64,000 nt of DNA, from the NCBI RefSeq assembly GCF_034048115.1, contig NZ_CP139145.1, positions 3,224,001 through 3,288,000 of the forward strand, given 5' to 3'. Positions 1 through 8,453 of this stretch are shown piece after piece. A program made the translations under genes and the position numbers. Source of the DNA: Pseudarthrobacter sp. IC2-21 (lineage in GTDB: Bacteria > Actinomycetota > Actinomycetes > Actinomycetales > Micrococcaceae). How positions within the stretch are numbered: position 1 is the first letter of the stretch; every line of letters starts with the position of its first letter. The notes under the pieces were generated by a model. The model was not told the origin of the DNA. It saw nothing but the letters and a program-made list of their open reading frames with translations, and did not search any database.

Positions 1-728
1 TCGTCGAACTCGAAGTCCTCCGGGTACAGCACAATGTCCACGTCCCTCATGTGGCTCAGTTCGCGCAGTTCCAGCGGGGTGAACTTAACCTGGGCGGGGC
101 CGCGGCGGCCGAAGACATGGACATCCGTGACGGGCGAGTTTTTCAGGCCGGCGTACACGTTGTCCGGGATCTCCGTGGTGAGCAGTTCGTCGGCGTGCTT
201 GACCAGCATCCGGGCCACGTCCAGGGCCACATTGCCGTTGCCGATCACGGCGATTTCCTTGGCATCCAGCGGCCACTCGCGGGGTACATCGGGGTGGCCG
301 TCGTACCAGGAGACAAAGTCCGCCCCGCCAAAGGAGCCGGCCAGATCGATGCCGGGGATGGGCAGGTCCGCGTCGTTGATGGCACCGGTGGAAAAGATCA
401 CGGCGTCATAGAAGGCCCGGAAGTCATGCAGGGTGAGGTCACGGCCATAGGTGACATTGCCGAGGAAGCGGATATCGCCGCGGTCCAGGACCTTGTGCAG
501 GGCGTTCACGATGCCCTTGATGCGGGGATGGTCGGGTGCCACGCCGTAGCGGATCAGGCCGTACGGCGCCGGATAGGCCTCGAACAGGTCGATGCTGACC
601 TCAAAGTCCCCGTCCTTGACGCCGTTGGACTTGGTCAGGATGTCCGCCGCATACACCCCGGCAGGTCCCGCACCCACAATGGCAACACGCAGTGGACGCT
701 TGGGGGTGGTTTCGCCTGGGTGGGACAC
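1..728 (-). CDS. Ferredoxin-NADP reductase (FprA-type), C-terminus cut by window edge
   Basis: FAD-dependent reductase predicted to pass electrons between NADPH and ferredoxin in the cytoplasm. I chose the GTG at 728, which has an AGAAGG ribosome binding site 7-8 nt upstream. The protein then begins with a short polar leader followed by the FAD Rossmann motif GAGPAGVYAAD, the APYGLIRYGVAPDHP segment, and the NADP-binding stretch with GNGNVALDVARM near residue 150. About 242 residues are visible; the rest lies outside the window. It is a close paralogue of the complete gene at 22470-23936: long stretches match residue for residue and the DNA is clearly similar. FprA identity is family knowledge; the partner ferredoxin cannot be named. 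Confidence 0.9.
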   Translation of the reverse strand, partial: MSHPGETTPKRPLRVAIVGAGPAGVYAADILTKSNGVKDGDFEVSIDLFEAYPAPYGLIRYGVAPDHPRIKGIVNALHKVLDRGDIRFLGNVTYGRDLTLHDFRAFYDAVIFSTGAINDADLPIPGIDLAGSFGGADFVSWYDGHPDVPREWPLDAKEIAVIGNGNVALDVARMLVKHADELLTTEIPDNVYAGLKNSPVTDVHVFGRRGPAQVKFTPLELRELSHMRDVDIVLYPEDFEFD

Positions 729-889
729 CGGGAGCCCTTCTGGAAGGAGGAATTGCGCCGAAGGCGCGCGGTACAGCGCACCCTACGCACGAGCAGGTTG
801 TGCACAGCGACGGTTGCGCTCAGTGCCCCTATTCTAAATGTGCCAGGGCCCGGATGGTGCAAGGTTGGCCGCCGCTTCCCGGCCGCCGC

Positions 890-1915
890 CTAGCCGCTCC
901 GTTGCAGCGGCACAACCTCGCCCTCGCGGTACAGCAGCGCACGGAGCTCGGACTCGGCTGACTGCGGCCGGTGCGGATCGATGGTTTCACCCGCGGCATA
1001 GTGGTCCAGCAGCCGGGGATCAACATAGCTTTTGCGCGCAATCGACGGCGTGTTGCCCAACACCGCGGCCGCCTCCTCCATGGCCATGCTGATGGCCCGT
1101 TTCCGCGCCGCCACCTTTTGCTGCGGCCCGCTGCGGGCCAGGCTGAGGGCGGCCGCGATGGTGCCGCGCAGCGTCCTGAAGTCCTTGGCGGTGAAGTCCT
1201 GGCCGGTGCGCTCCTTAACGTAGCTGTTGATCTCCGCGCTGGTCACCGGATGCCAGCTCCGCCCGTCCTTATACGCCAGCAGACGGGCGTTGCCGCCGCG
1301 GCGCTTCAGCGTCCGCACCAGGGCGGCCAGGTCGGCGTCGTGGATTTCCGATTCCCAGTCCTTCCCGCTCTTGGCGGGAAACTTCAGTTCCAGGCAGTCC
1401 TTGCGGACGTGGACGTGCGCGCACAGCAGGGTGGCCAGGCCGCGGCTGCCGTTCTCGTTGGTGTACCGTTCGGAGCCCACCCGGAGGGATCCGCTGTCCA
1501 GCATCCTGAACGCCGCCGCAAGGACGCGTTCCCGGCTGACGCCGTCGCTGCGCAGGTCCAGGGTGACCAGCCGGCGGGCGGAGGGCAGGGATTCGGCCAG
1601 CTGCAGCGCGCGGTCGAACTTCAGCCGGTCCTTCCGCTCCCGCCACGCCGGATGATAGATGTACTGCCGCCGCCCCACGGCGTCCACACCCGTCGCCTGG
1701 ATGTGCCCGTTCTCGAACGGCGCGATCCAGACGTCCTTCCACGCCGGCGGGATCCCGATGCTTTCCAACCGGTCCCGGACCGGCCCGGGCGGCAGCGTGG
1801 AGCCGTCCAGGTCGCGGAAGCTGAAGCCCGTCCCCGCGGCCACCCGCCGGTAGCCGCGGCCGTTGGCGTTGCTGCGGCGGAGCCTCACTGGGTGGCATCC
1901 TGCCGGTTCGTCCAT
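890..1915 (-). CDS. DNA topoisomerase IB
   Basis: Bacterial type IB topoisomerase (341 aa, usual size), which relaxes supercoils through a 3'-phosphotyrosyl intermediate. The N-terminal domain carries the PAWKDVWIAP segment (about residues 57-66). The catalytic domain shows GSRGLATL (156-163), a basic FPAKSGKDW loop (179-187), FRTLRGT (246-252) and the active-site tyrosine in KSYVDP (Tyr297). As in other bacterial members, the position before the tyrosine block reads GNTP rather than the histidine of poxvirus and eukaryotic enzymes. The ATG at 1915 has no strong Shine-Dalgarno. It is divergent from the rarD-like gene. No operon partner is evident. Confidence 0.93.
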   Translation of the reverse strand: MDEPAGCHPVRLRRSNANGRGYRRVAAGTGFSFRDLDGSTLPPGPVRDRLESIGIPPAWKDVWIAPFENGHIQATGVDAVGRRQYIYHPAWRERKDRLKFDRALQLAESLPSARRLVTLDLRSDGVSRERVLAAAFRMLDSGSLRVGSERYTNENGSRGLATLLCAHVHVRKDCLELKFPAKSGKDWESEIHDADLAALVRTLKRRGGNARLLAYKDGRSWHPVTSAEINSYVKERTGQDFTAKDFRTLRGTIAAALSLARSGPQQKVAARKRAISMAMEEAAAVLGNTPSIARKSYVDPRLLDHYAAGETIDPHRPQSAESELRALLYREGEVVPLQRSG

Positions 1916-1972
1916 TCCATAAAGGCAAGCCTACTGATGAATTGGCGGAATACCCGCCGGGACCGTGATGTT

Positions 1973-3007
1973 ATGGGAAACGTGCCTACTCCCCACGGTC
2001 CCACCCCAGCCGCCAAAGCCACCGCCGTCAAGCCTGCGGGGAAACAGGGTGCAGGGCCGCAGGGTGCAGGGCCGAAGGCCGTGGACAAAGAGACGACGGC
2101 GGGAATCCTGTTCGGCTTCGGCGCCTACGGGCTCTGGGGGCTGCTTCCGCTGTACTTCATTGCGCTCCTGCCCGCCGGACCGGTGGAGATCGTCGCCAAC
2201 CGGGTGGTGTGGTCGCTGCTTTTCTGCGCCCTGCTGATCACCGTCACCCGGTCCTGGCCCACACTGGCCACCGCCTTCCGTGACCGCTCGGTTTTCGGCC
2301 CCCTGGCCATTGCCGGTGCCCTCATTGCCGTGAACTGGCTGACGTACACGTACGGCGTGACCACCGGGCAGGCTGTTGAAGCCTCGCTGGGCTACTTCAT
2401 CAACCCCCTTGTCTCGGTCCTCCTGGGCGTCATTGTCCTCAAGGAGAAGCTGCGGCCCCTGCAGTGGGCCGCCGTCGGAATCGGTTTTGTTGCCGTGGCG
2501 GTGCTGACGGTGAGCTACGGCAAACTGCCGTGGATCGCCCTGACGCTTGCCTTCAGCTTCGGCCTGTACGGGTTCGTGAAGAACCGGGTTGGCCCCAAAG
2601 TGGATGCGGTGACAAGCCTCAGCGTCGAAACCATGGTGCTCGCACCCCTGGCCGGAGTCACCATGGTGGTCCTCGGCGCGACCGGCACGGCCACTCTGGC
2701 CACCCAGGGTCCCGGTCACTTCTGGCTCCTGGCGGCGTCCGGCGTGCTCACCGCCGTGCCGCTGCTGTTCTTCGGCGCCTCGGCCCGCCGGCTTCCGCTG
2801 ACCACCATCGGGCTGCTGCAGTACGTGGCGCCCATGCTCCAGTTCGTGGTGGCGCTGGTGATCTTCCAGGAGGCCATGACCACCGACCGCTGGATCGGTT
2901 TCGGCGTGGTCTGGCTGGCCCTGCTGGTCCTGACCGTGGACATGCTTCGCACAGCGGGGAAGAACTCGACGGCGAGGAAGCGGGCAAGACTCAATGAAGC
3001 CTCATAA
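1973..3007 (+). CDS. rarD: RarD-type EamA/DMT permease
   Basis: Inner-membrane permease of the drug/metabolite transporter superfamily with about ten hydrophobic segments in two EamA halves. It resembles RarD: FGFGAYGLWGLLPLYF at the first helix, NWLTYTYGV, and SLGYFINPLVSVLLGV. RarD is named for chloramphenicol sensitivity, but its substrate is not established. The open frame extends far upstream on this strand, but that part is the antisense shadow of topoisomerase IB. I chose ATG 1973 (344 aa); ATG 1937 is an alternative. The cytoplasmic N-terminal tail contains a short duplication (GAGPQGAGP). A small gap separates it from the convergent GH10 gene. Confidence 0.85.
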   Translation: MGNVPTPHGPTPAAKATAVKPAGKQGAGPQGAGPKAVDKETTAGILFGFGAYGLWGLLPLYFIALLPAGPVEIVANRVVWSLLFCALLITVTRSWPTLATAFRDRSVFGPLAIAGALIAVNWLTYTYGVTTGQAVEASLGYFINPLVSVLLGVIVLKEKLRPLQWAAVGIGFVAVAVLTVSYGKLPWIALTLAFSFGLYGFVKNRVGPKVDAVTSLSVETMVLAPLAGVTMVVLGATGTATLATQGPGHFWLLAASGVLTAVPLLFFGASARRLPLTTIGLLQYVAPMLQFVVALVIFQEAMTTDRWIGFGVVWLALLVLTVDMLRTAGKNSTARKRARLNEAS

Positions 3008-3061
3008 CGTTGACCGGCCGCGCCCAGGCAAGGCCAACGCGGTGAACTGACGGTGCGGCGG

Positions 3062-4744
3062 TCAGCCGCCCAGAACCTGCCTCATCGCGTCGTACGCGGG
3101 CGTGGGCTGCCCGTCATGAAACAGGAAGTCGTGGCCCTGCCGCAGGTTGCCGTCGTGGTCGATGCTCCAGTCGTAACGGTCGTCCACGCCCCAGGTGGTG
3201 TAGGAGACGCAGGCACGCGAGCGCAGGCAGCCCGCCAGTACCGTGGCGTATTGCTGCGCCTGCGTGTCTGTCCCTTGGTCATCCGTGACGTCGTTCTCCG
3301 AGATGCGCACGCGGAGGCCGGCGGCATCGAAGGCGTCGAGCGTCTTGCTGAGGTCCCCCGCGGAGATGGCGTCCGTCCCGATGTCATAGACGTGTGCCTG
3401 GAGGCCGACACCGTAGAGGTGGCCGCCCTGGGCATTGGTGTCCGAGGCCAGCTTGCGCAGGGCGTCCTGGCGGCGACCCGGTACGTCGGCCCCGTTCTCG
3501 TTGATGAACTGCTTGACGGCCGGATCAGCGGCGTACACGGCTTTGGAGACCACCGCAGGGTACCCGGATCCGAAGACGCGGTACCAGATGTTCTGCTGGA
3601 AGCTGGTTCCTTGGTCCACATCGAACGGTTCGTTGACGACGTCCAGCGAGTCAAGCCGTCCCTTGAAGTGCGTCACCACGGTGGTGACGTAGTCGAGGAG
3701 GGCGGCGGCGCTGGACTTGCGCTCTGCGTCCGTGCCGCTGGGCAGTTCCCGCATCCAGCGCGGCATCGCCTCGGTGAACGCAATGGTATGTCCGTGCACG
3801 ATCATGCCCTTGCTTTGCGCCATCGCGATGATCGCGTCCGCCTCCTCGAAGGTGTAAACGCCCTGCCTCGGGGAAAGGAACTGGGGTTTCATCGCGTTCT
3901 CCGGCGTGATGGAACCAAAGTTGCCCACCAGCACCCGCGCGTAGTCCTCGTCGCTGCTCAGGGGGCCCAGTGCCACGGCCGCGCCGATCCGCAAGTCCGG
4001 CCTGGTTTTGGCCGCCAGTGCCTGCAGGCCGTCCTCCGATTGCCAGACGTCGGCGGCTGCGGCCCCTGATGTGCGCAAGCCGGCGCTACGGGGCGCAGCC
4101 GCCGTCAGCGAGGTGACGTCGAAGCCTCCGGAGTCGCTCGAGAATCCGAGCCAAAGACGCCCCGAGGAGAACACCTTTCCGAGGGCAAGCGACGTGAGGG
4201 TCTCCCCGCCGCTGGCGACGGTCAGGGTGTCTCCGGACCGGTGCACGGTGAGCGGCGCTTCCGGGTTGTTCAGCGTCACCCGTTCGTCGTGCATGGGGAC
4301 CGGCCGGGCCAGGTCTTTGTTCTGTGTGCCGTCGAAGACGGCGATGTCCAGTTCCTTGCCCTGGAGTGTGAGCCGCAGGCCCGCCGGTTCGACGCGGAAC
4401 TCGTCCGCGATCACGGGCGGCTTGTCGTACAGCGCCCAGGACGCGTCAGCTGTCATATCGGCGAACGTCGCGCTCAGCGTGAAGTCCCCGCCGACCATCA
4501 GATGCGTGCCGGCCAGATTGAGGGGCGGGTCCGGCTGGCCTCCCCTGCCGTCCTGCCCGACGATGCTCCGGGCGGAGGCGGTGACCTGCAGGCCGTCGCC
4601 GCCGGCCGTTACCCCCGTGACGTCCTTCCAGTTCTCGCGCAGCAGGTCAATTGTCACATCGGGTTGGGGTGAGGAGCAGCCGCCGAGGATGACAAGAAGG
4701 CCGGACGCCAGCACCACCAGCACTGTGCGCGCGCGTCCGGCCAT
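3062..4744 (-). CDS. GH10 family glycoside hydrolase lipoprotein
   Basis: Secreted, lipid-anchored endo-beta-glycanase of family GH10 (560 aa). A signal peptide ends in the lipobox LGGC (Cys23). Residues 30-215 form a probable beta-sandwich domain. The GH10 barrel follows: ITPENAMKP (279-287), HGHT (317-320), acid/base Glu372 in DVVNEP, LQAH (448-451), nucleophile Glu483 in RISEND, and TTWGVDDRYDW near the end. GH10 enzymes usually cut xylan, but this is the last gene of a polysaccharide synthase/deacetylase operon, so trimming or release of the operon's own polymer is an equally good reading. The gap to the preceding deacetylase gene is only 20 bp. Substrate is unknown. Confidence 0.9.
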   Translation of the reverse strand: MAGRARTVLVVLASGLLVILGGCSSPQPDVTIDLLRENWKDVTGVTAGGDGLQVTASARSIVGQDGRGGQPDPPLNLAGTHLMVGGDFTLSATFADMTADASWALYDKPPVIADEFRVEPAGLRLTLQGKELDIAVFDGTQNKDLARPVPMHDERVTLNNPEAPLTVHRSGDTLTVASGGETLTSLALGKVFSSGRLWLGFSSDSGGFDVTSLTAAAPRSAGLRTSGAAAADVWQSEDGLQALAAKTRPDLRIGAAVALGPLSSDEDYARVLVGNFGSITPENAMKPQFLSPRQGVYTFEEADAIIAMAQSKGMIVHGHTIAFTEAMPRWMRELPSGTDAERKSSAAALLDYVTTVVTHFKGRLDSLDVVNEPFDVDQGTSFQQNIWYRVFGSGYPAVVSKAVYAADPAVKQFINENGADVPGRRQDALRKLASDTNAQGGHLYGVGLQAHVYDIGTDAISAGDLSKTLDAFDAAGLRVRISENDVTDDQGTDTQAQQYATVLAGCLRSRACVSYTTWGVDDRYDWSIDHDGNLRQGHDFLFHDGQPTPAYDAMRQVLGG

Positions 4745-4764
4745 CCTGTCCTCTTCCCTCGCGG

Positions 4765-6549
4765 TCAGGACCTGGTCCAGCGGACGTCGTCGAAGTACCC
4801 CTGCAGTCCCGAGTTGCCTGGGACGATAACCTGCAGGCGCGCCTTCGCGACGGCGGTGGTGCTAGGCGAGTACGTCAGGTCGACATTGGTCACGCCGGCG
4901 GCATTCACGCCGAGCTTGTATTGCCCGGAGATCCACTGCCCGGCCGCGTTGTACTCGTCAATGTAGAAGCCCACCTCCCCGCTGGTTCGTGCGGCGACGT
5001 TGAGGTAGCCGGCGATGCTGTAGTTACCGGCCGTCACCGCGACCTGCGGGGAGAGCAGATGCTTGTTCTCCGTGGTGGCTGTCATCTTCACCGAGTTCAC
5101 CGGGTTGGCCGGGCTACCGTGGTTCGCCGCGTCCGCCGCGATGGTGGTTGCGGAGTCTGTTGTCCAGCCCGAGCTGATGCCGGCGTCAAACGTGCCGTTG
5201 GCGAGGAGGTTGGACGCTGCCGGCGGGGTGGCATCCGCGCCGATCGCCAGCATCTGCACGTTGTCCACATAAGCAGTGATGCCGGTGCCGATGACCCAGA
5301 TCTGGAGGCTTGCCGAAGCCACATCGGTCGAGCTCGGCGTGTAGGTGAAGTTCATCGACTCCACCCACCGTGAATTTTCCCGCTTGCGGAACTGCCCGGA
5401 GATCCACTGTCCGGCCGCGTTGTATTCGTCGACGTAGAACCCCACCTCACCCGTGGTGATCGCAGCGACATTGAGGAAGGCCTTGAACATGTAGTTCGTC
5501 CTCGGTGTCAGGGGAACGATGGGCGAGAACAAGTGACCCGTGGCAGTACCCGAGACCAGCTTCACGGACCGGGCAGCGTCGGGGAAGCTGCCGTTGTTGG
5601 CGGCGTCGGCCGTGATCGTTGACGGCGCGTCGGTCCGCCAGCCATCCCCGAGGCCGTTGTTGAACGTGGGGTTCGGCATCTTGTTAGGGGTGCCGTTCAC
5701 CAGGCCCTTGCTGACGTTGACGTTCTTGATCTGACCGGCGGTCACCTTGGTCTTCACGTACGCCGCCAGTTCGTCAAGCTCAGCCGTGCCGTACTGGTAA
5801 TCATCCGGAACTTGGCTCGGACCCGGCCTGATGTCATGGAAGGTAAAGACGACCCATTGCTTATTCGCGATCGCCGCGTCCACCTGGGCCTTCAGAGCGG
5901 CCACCGGTGTGGTGATCTCCTGGACGGGGACGTCCCGGAGCAGGTAATCGCCGAGCGGCCAGACGTTGTTGCCTGTATCGGCGAAACCGCGCATGGAGCT
6001 GTAATATTTGGCCACCTGGGCGACGGCCGACATGTCGTAGTCGCCGTACGGCGGGGCGAACGCGGTGGCGTTGAAGCCATTGGCCTTGAGCGCGGCCCTG
6101 CTGTCTGCCAACTCGGCGTCCACCTCGGCGGCCGTCAGCTTGGTGGCCTGGCAATCGTTACCTACACTCACCAGGCACTGGTGATCGACGGTGTGCGATC
6201 CGATTTCCCAGCCGTAGGCGTTCTGCAACTGCGCGATCTCAGCCCACGTCATATGTGGAACCTCCGCACCGGCCCGGCAGGTATTCGGCACTTCTGTCAT
6301 GCCGACGCAATCCGTGATCACATAGTTGGTGCCGGTCAGCCCGTACTTCTGCAGCGTGGGTGCCGCCTGGGTGAGCGCACTGGCCATACCGTCATCGAAG
6401 GTGAAGGACACCATAGGAGTCGGGGCAGGGTTTTCCATGGCGGCATTCGCGGTCATCGGGGACAGCAGTGCGGTGGCCACGGCCCCCACCGCCCCGATGG
6501 CCGCAAGCTGGGCACGCCCGCGTGCCCAGCCGGATCTGACTCTGCTCAT
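4765..6549 (-). CDS. Secreted polysaccharide deacetylase with two tandem carbohydrate-binding-like modules
   Basis: Carbohydrate esterase family 4 (NodB) protein predicted to de-N-acetylate an exported glycan. Start at ATG 6549 is supported by GGAG 7 nt upstream; an in-frame start 63 nt earlier would overlap the upstream gene. A signal peptide runs to about residue 37 (ANA-A). The NodB domain (45-280) shows TFDDG (50-54), SHTVDH (118-123), PPYGDYD and TFHDI. Two homologous beta-sandwich modules follow (about 290-437 and 445-594). Each contains GEVGFY-(I/V)-DEYNAAGQWISGQ, and their DNA is nearly as similar, so the duplication looks recent. It is the fourth gene of the operon; the modules probably keep the enzyme on polymer. 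Confidence 0.9.
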   Translation of the reverse strand: MSRVRSGWARGRAQLAAIGAVGAVATALLSPMTANAAMENPAPTPMVSFTFDDGMASALTQAAPTLQKYGLTGTNYVITDCVGMTEVPNTCRAGAEVPHMTWAEIAQLQNAYGWEIGSHTVDHQCLVSVGNDCQATKLTAAEVDAELADSRAALKANGFNATAFAPPYGDYDMSAVAQVAKYYSSMRGFADTGNNVWPLGDYLLRDVPVQEITTPVAALKAQVDAAIANKQWVVFTFHDIRPGPSQVPDDYQYGTAELDELAAYVKTKVTAGQIKNVNVSKGLVNGTPNKMPNPTFNNGLGDGWRTDAPSTITADAANNGSFPDAARSVKLVSGTATGHLFSPIVPLTPRTNYMFKAFLNVAAITTGEVGFYVDEYNAAGQWISGQFRKRENSRWVESMNFTYTPSSTDVASASLQIWVIGTGITAYVDNVQMLAIGADATPPAASNLLANGTFDAGISSGWTTDSATTIAADAANHGSPANPVNSVKMTATTENKHLLSPQVAVTAGNYSIAGYLNVAARTSGEVGFYIDEYNAAGQWISGQYKLGVNAAGVTNVDLTYSPSTTAVAKARLQVIVPGNSGLQGYFDDVRWTRS

Positions 6550-6608
6550 GAGATTCTCCGTTCTTTTCGGATGTCCGACGGCGCCAAGTGGACACAGCCG
6601 AATGGTGA

Positions 6609-8453
6609 TCACTGACCCTGCAACTGCTTGAACGCCTGCGTCACGGGCAGGACTTGAATGCGGCTTTGGTCGATGATCTGCAACTGAGTGTCGAGGACAT
6701 CGCTGGTGATGGTGCTCCGGTCCGCCGCGATGGTTCCGGTTTCCTGAGTGCCGGTGGATTCAGGGGTTGCGATCTGGTGGTAGACGAGGATGAGCCAGCC
6801 GTTCAACCGGGACGTCTCCGCAAGTGCTTCGGTCAGGGCCTCCGGCGTGGTTTGGTCGGTGACGTAGAACACCTTCAGGTCGTGTGGGTTGAGGTTTTGC
6901 CGGGTGTTGATTCCGTCGTCCGTCCCGCGCACGATGTCGAAGTACTTGCTCGCATACCAGTCGACCTGGGGATCGGACCGCCCGTACGGGGTTGCCAGAT
7001 TGTCAGTGCTTAGTCCGGCATCGGCCAGCGCCTCCTCACTCTTTCGCAACTGCTCATCCAACCGGTCAGCGCTGATCGAGGTGAGATCGACGTGTTCGTA
7101 GCTGTGCGCGGCGAACTCATGCCCGGCGTCGTGCATCTGCTGCACCTCGGCGGCAGTCATGAAGTTCGGCGTCTCGATGGAGCTGGCATTGACGTATTGG
7201 GTGGACCGGAAGCCGTGCTGGTTCAACAAAGGCAGGGCGCGGTCATAGATGGACTGCCAACCGTCGTCAAACGTGATCGAGACCATGGGCCGGTCCCAAC
7301 GCAGAGGTCCTGGTTTGGTGATGTCGGTCAGGGAAAAATCACGGACGCCGGTGGTGCCTTCCCCGTGCGAAATGAGGGTGACCATTGCCGCATTTGCCCC
7401 GGCGGGGACTTGGAATGACTCCTTGATCGTCGTCCACTCCCCCGCCGGGGGCACCGTCTCCAGGTTCTTGAACACGCGCCCGCCTGCCGCGAGCTCGAAC
7501 TCCGCCACCACGTCCACGTCGCGCTCGGACTGGTAGGTGGCACCGAACTCGAAGTACCGGTCGGCGGTGACAGGAATCGGATCGTACTGCCACTTCGCCT
7601 CGCCGTTCTGGTAGTTGGCGACACTTGTCCACAGGAAGGTGCCGTTTTTGTCCTCACCCCGTCCGGACTTCACAGTGGATACACCTGAGCTGTACGGGGA
7701 CCATGGGTCCGGTGTACCCGGCGGGGGGATGGCCAGCTTGGGGTTGGGGATGAGGTTGGGGGCCGCCGTCGTCGTTCCGGCAGGGGCGGCCGCCATCGTC
7801 GCGGCAGGGCCGGCCACCCGGACGTCGTCCGCCGCCTCGACGTAGGCGCCCTCCACCCGGAGGCTGCCCTTGGCTGAAAGTCGCAAGACGTACTCAACCG
7901 CGGTGATCGAATCCCCGCTGTTGAACGCGTCACTGACCGTGAACGGGGTATCGCCCGGCCGTTCGAGAGGGTTTCGCAGCTGCTCCAAGGTGGTGCTGCC
8001 GTCGGCGTGGTACCTGCGGGCCAGTAGCCTGAAGTCCTCGTCGCTGCTGATGAACGCCTTGAACAGGTAGGTCTTGCTGCGTTCCACACTGACCCGTGGG
8101 CTCGTCAGCGCAACGTCGCCGGAGGAGTACTCACTAATATCGAGCTCCAGCGCCTGGCTGGTCATCTGTCCCTTGACCAGCTCCAGCGAGGTCCGGGCAT
8201 TCCCGCTGTGCCGGACGTTCCAGCCGCCCGTGGGGCTGGCCGGGCTGGCCGGCGCTGAGGGGTCCGTCGCCGCCGGAGTTCCGGCTGCGGTCGCAAGGAG
8301 CGCGGGAAACAGGTTCGCGCCGGGCCGGGCCTGGGAGAGGCTGCTCTTCCCGCCGGTATAGAGCAGCCACCCGGCCGCCAGCAGGACGACCACAATCGAG
8401 ATAACTACAAGGGGATTGAGCAGCACGCGGAGAAACCACCGGCGCCTACGCAC
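6609..8453 (-). CDS. Membrane-anchored polysaccharide deacetylase
   Basis: 614-residue CE4 deacetylase, probably anchored by one N-terminal helix (residues 12-32) with the bulk outside the cell. A Pro/Ala/Thr linker leads to two beta-sandwich-like regions (about 76-210 and 230-380), then the NodB domain: TFDDG (394-398), HSYEH (450-454), ATPYG and LVYHQ. These supply the metal-binding Asp-His-His and the catalytic-site loops expected of the family. The GTG start overlaps the end of the glycosyltransferase gene by 8 bp, so translation is probably coupled. Its topology resembles the PgaB/IcaB role of deacetylating polymer as it leaves the synthase. The polymer's identity is inference. Confidence 0.9.
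   Translation of the reverse strand: MRRRRWFLRVLLNPLVVISIVVVLLAAGWLLYTGGKSSLSQARPGANLFPALLATAAGTPAATDPSAPASPASPTGGWNVRHSGNARTSLELVKGQMTSQALELDISEYSSGDVALTSPRVSVERSKTYLFKAFISSDEDFRLLARRYHADGSTTLEQLRNPLERPGDTPFTVSDAFNSGDSITAVEYVLRLSAKGSLRVEGAYVEAADDVRVAGPAATMAAAPAGTTTAAPNLIPNPKLAIPPPGTPDPWSPYSSGVSTVKSGRGEDKNGTFLWTSVANYQNGEAKWQYDPIPVTADRYFEFGATYQSERDVDVVAEFELAAGGRVFKNLETVPPAGEWTTIKESFQVPAGANAAMVTLISHGEGTTGVRDFSLTDITKPGPLRWDRPMVSITFDDGWQSIYDRALPLLNQHGFRSTQYVNASSIETPNFMTAAEVQQMHDAGHEFAAHSYEHVDLTSISADRLDEQLRKSEEALADAGLSTDNLATPYGRSDPQVDWYASKYFDIVRGTDDGINTRQNLNPHDLKVFYVTDQTTPEALTEALAETSRLNGWLILVYHQIATPESTGTQETGTIAADRSTITSDVLDTQLQIIDQSRIQVLPVTQAFKQLQGQ

Noticed and set aside
971..1936. Long plus-strand frame upstream of and continuous with rarD
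   Set aside because: It is the antisense shadow of topoisomerase IB; its translation is low-complexity Gly/Arg/Val-rich and lacks family motifs.
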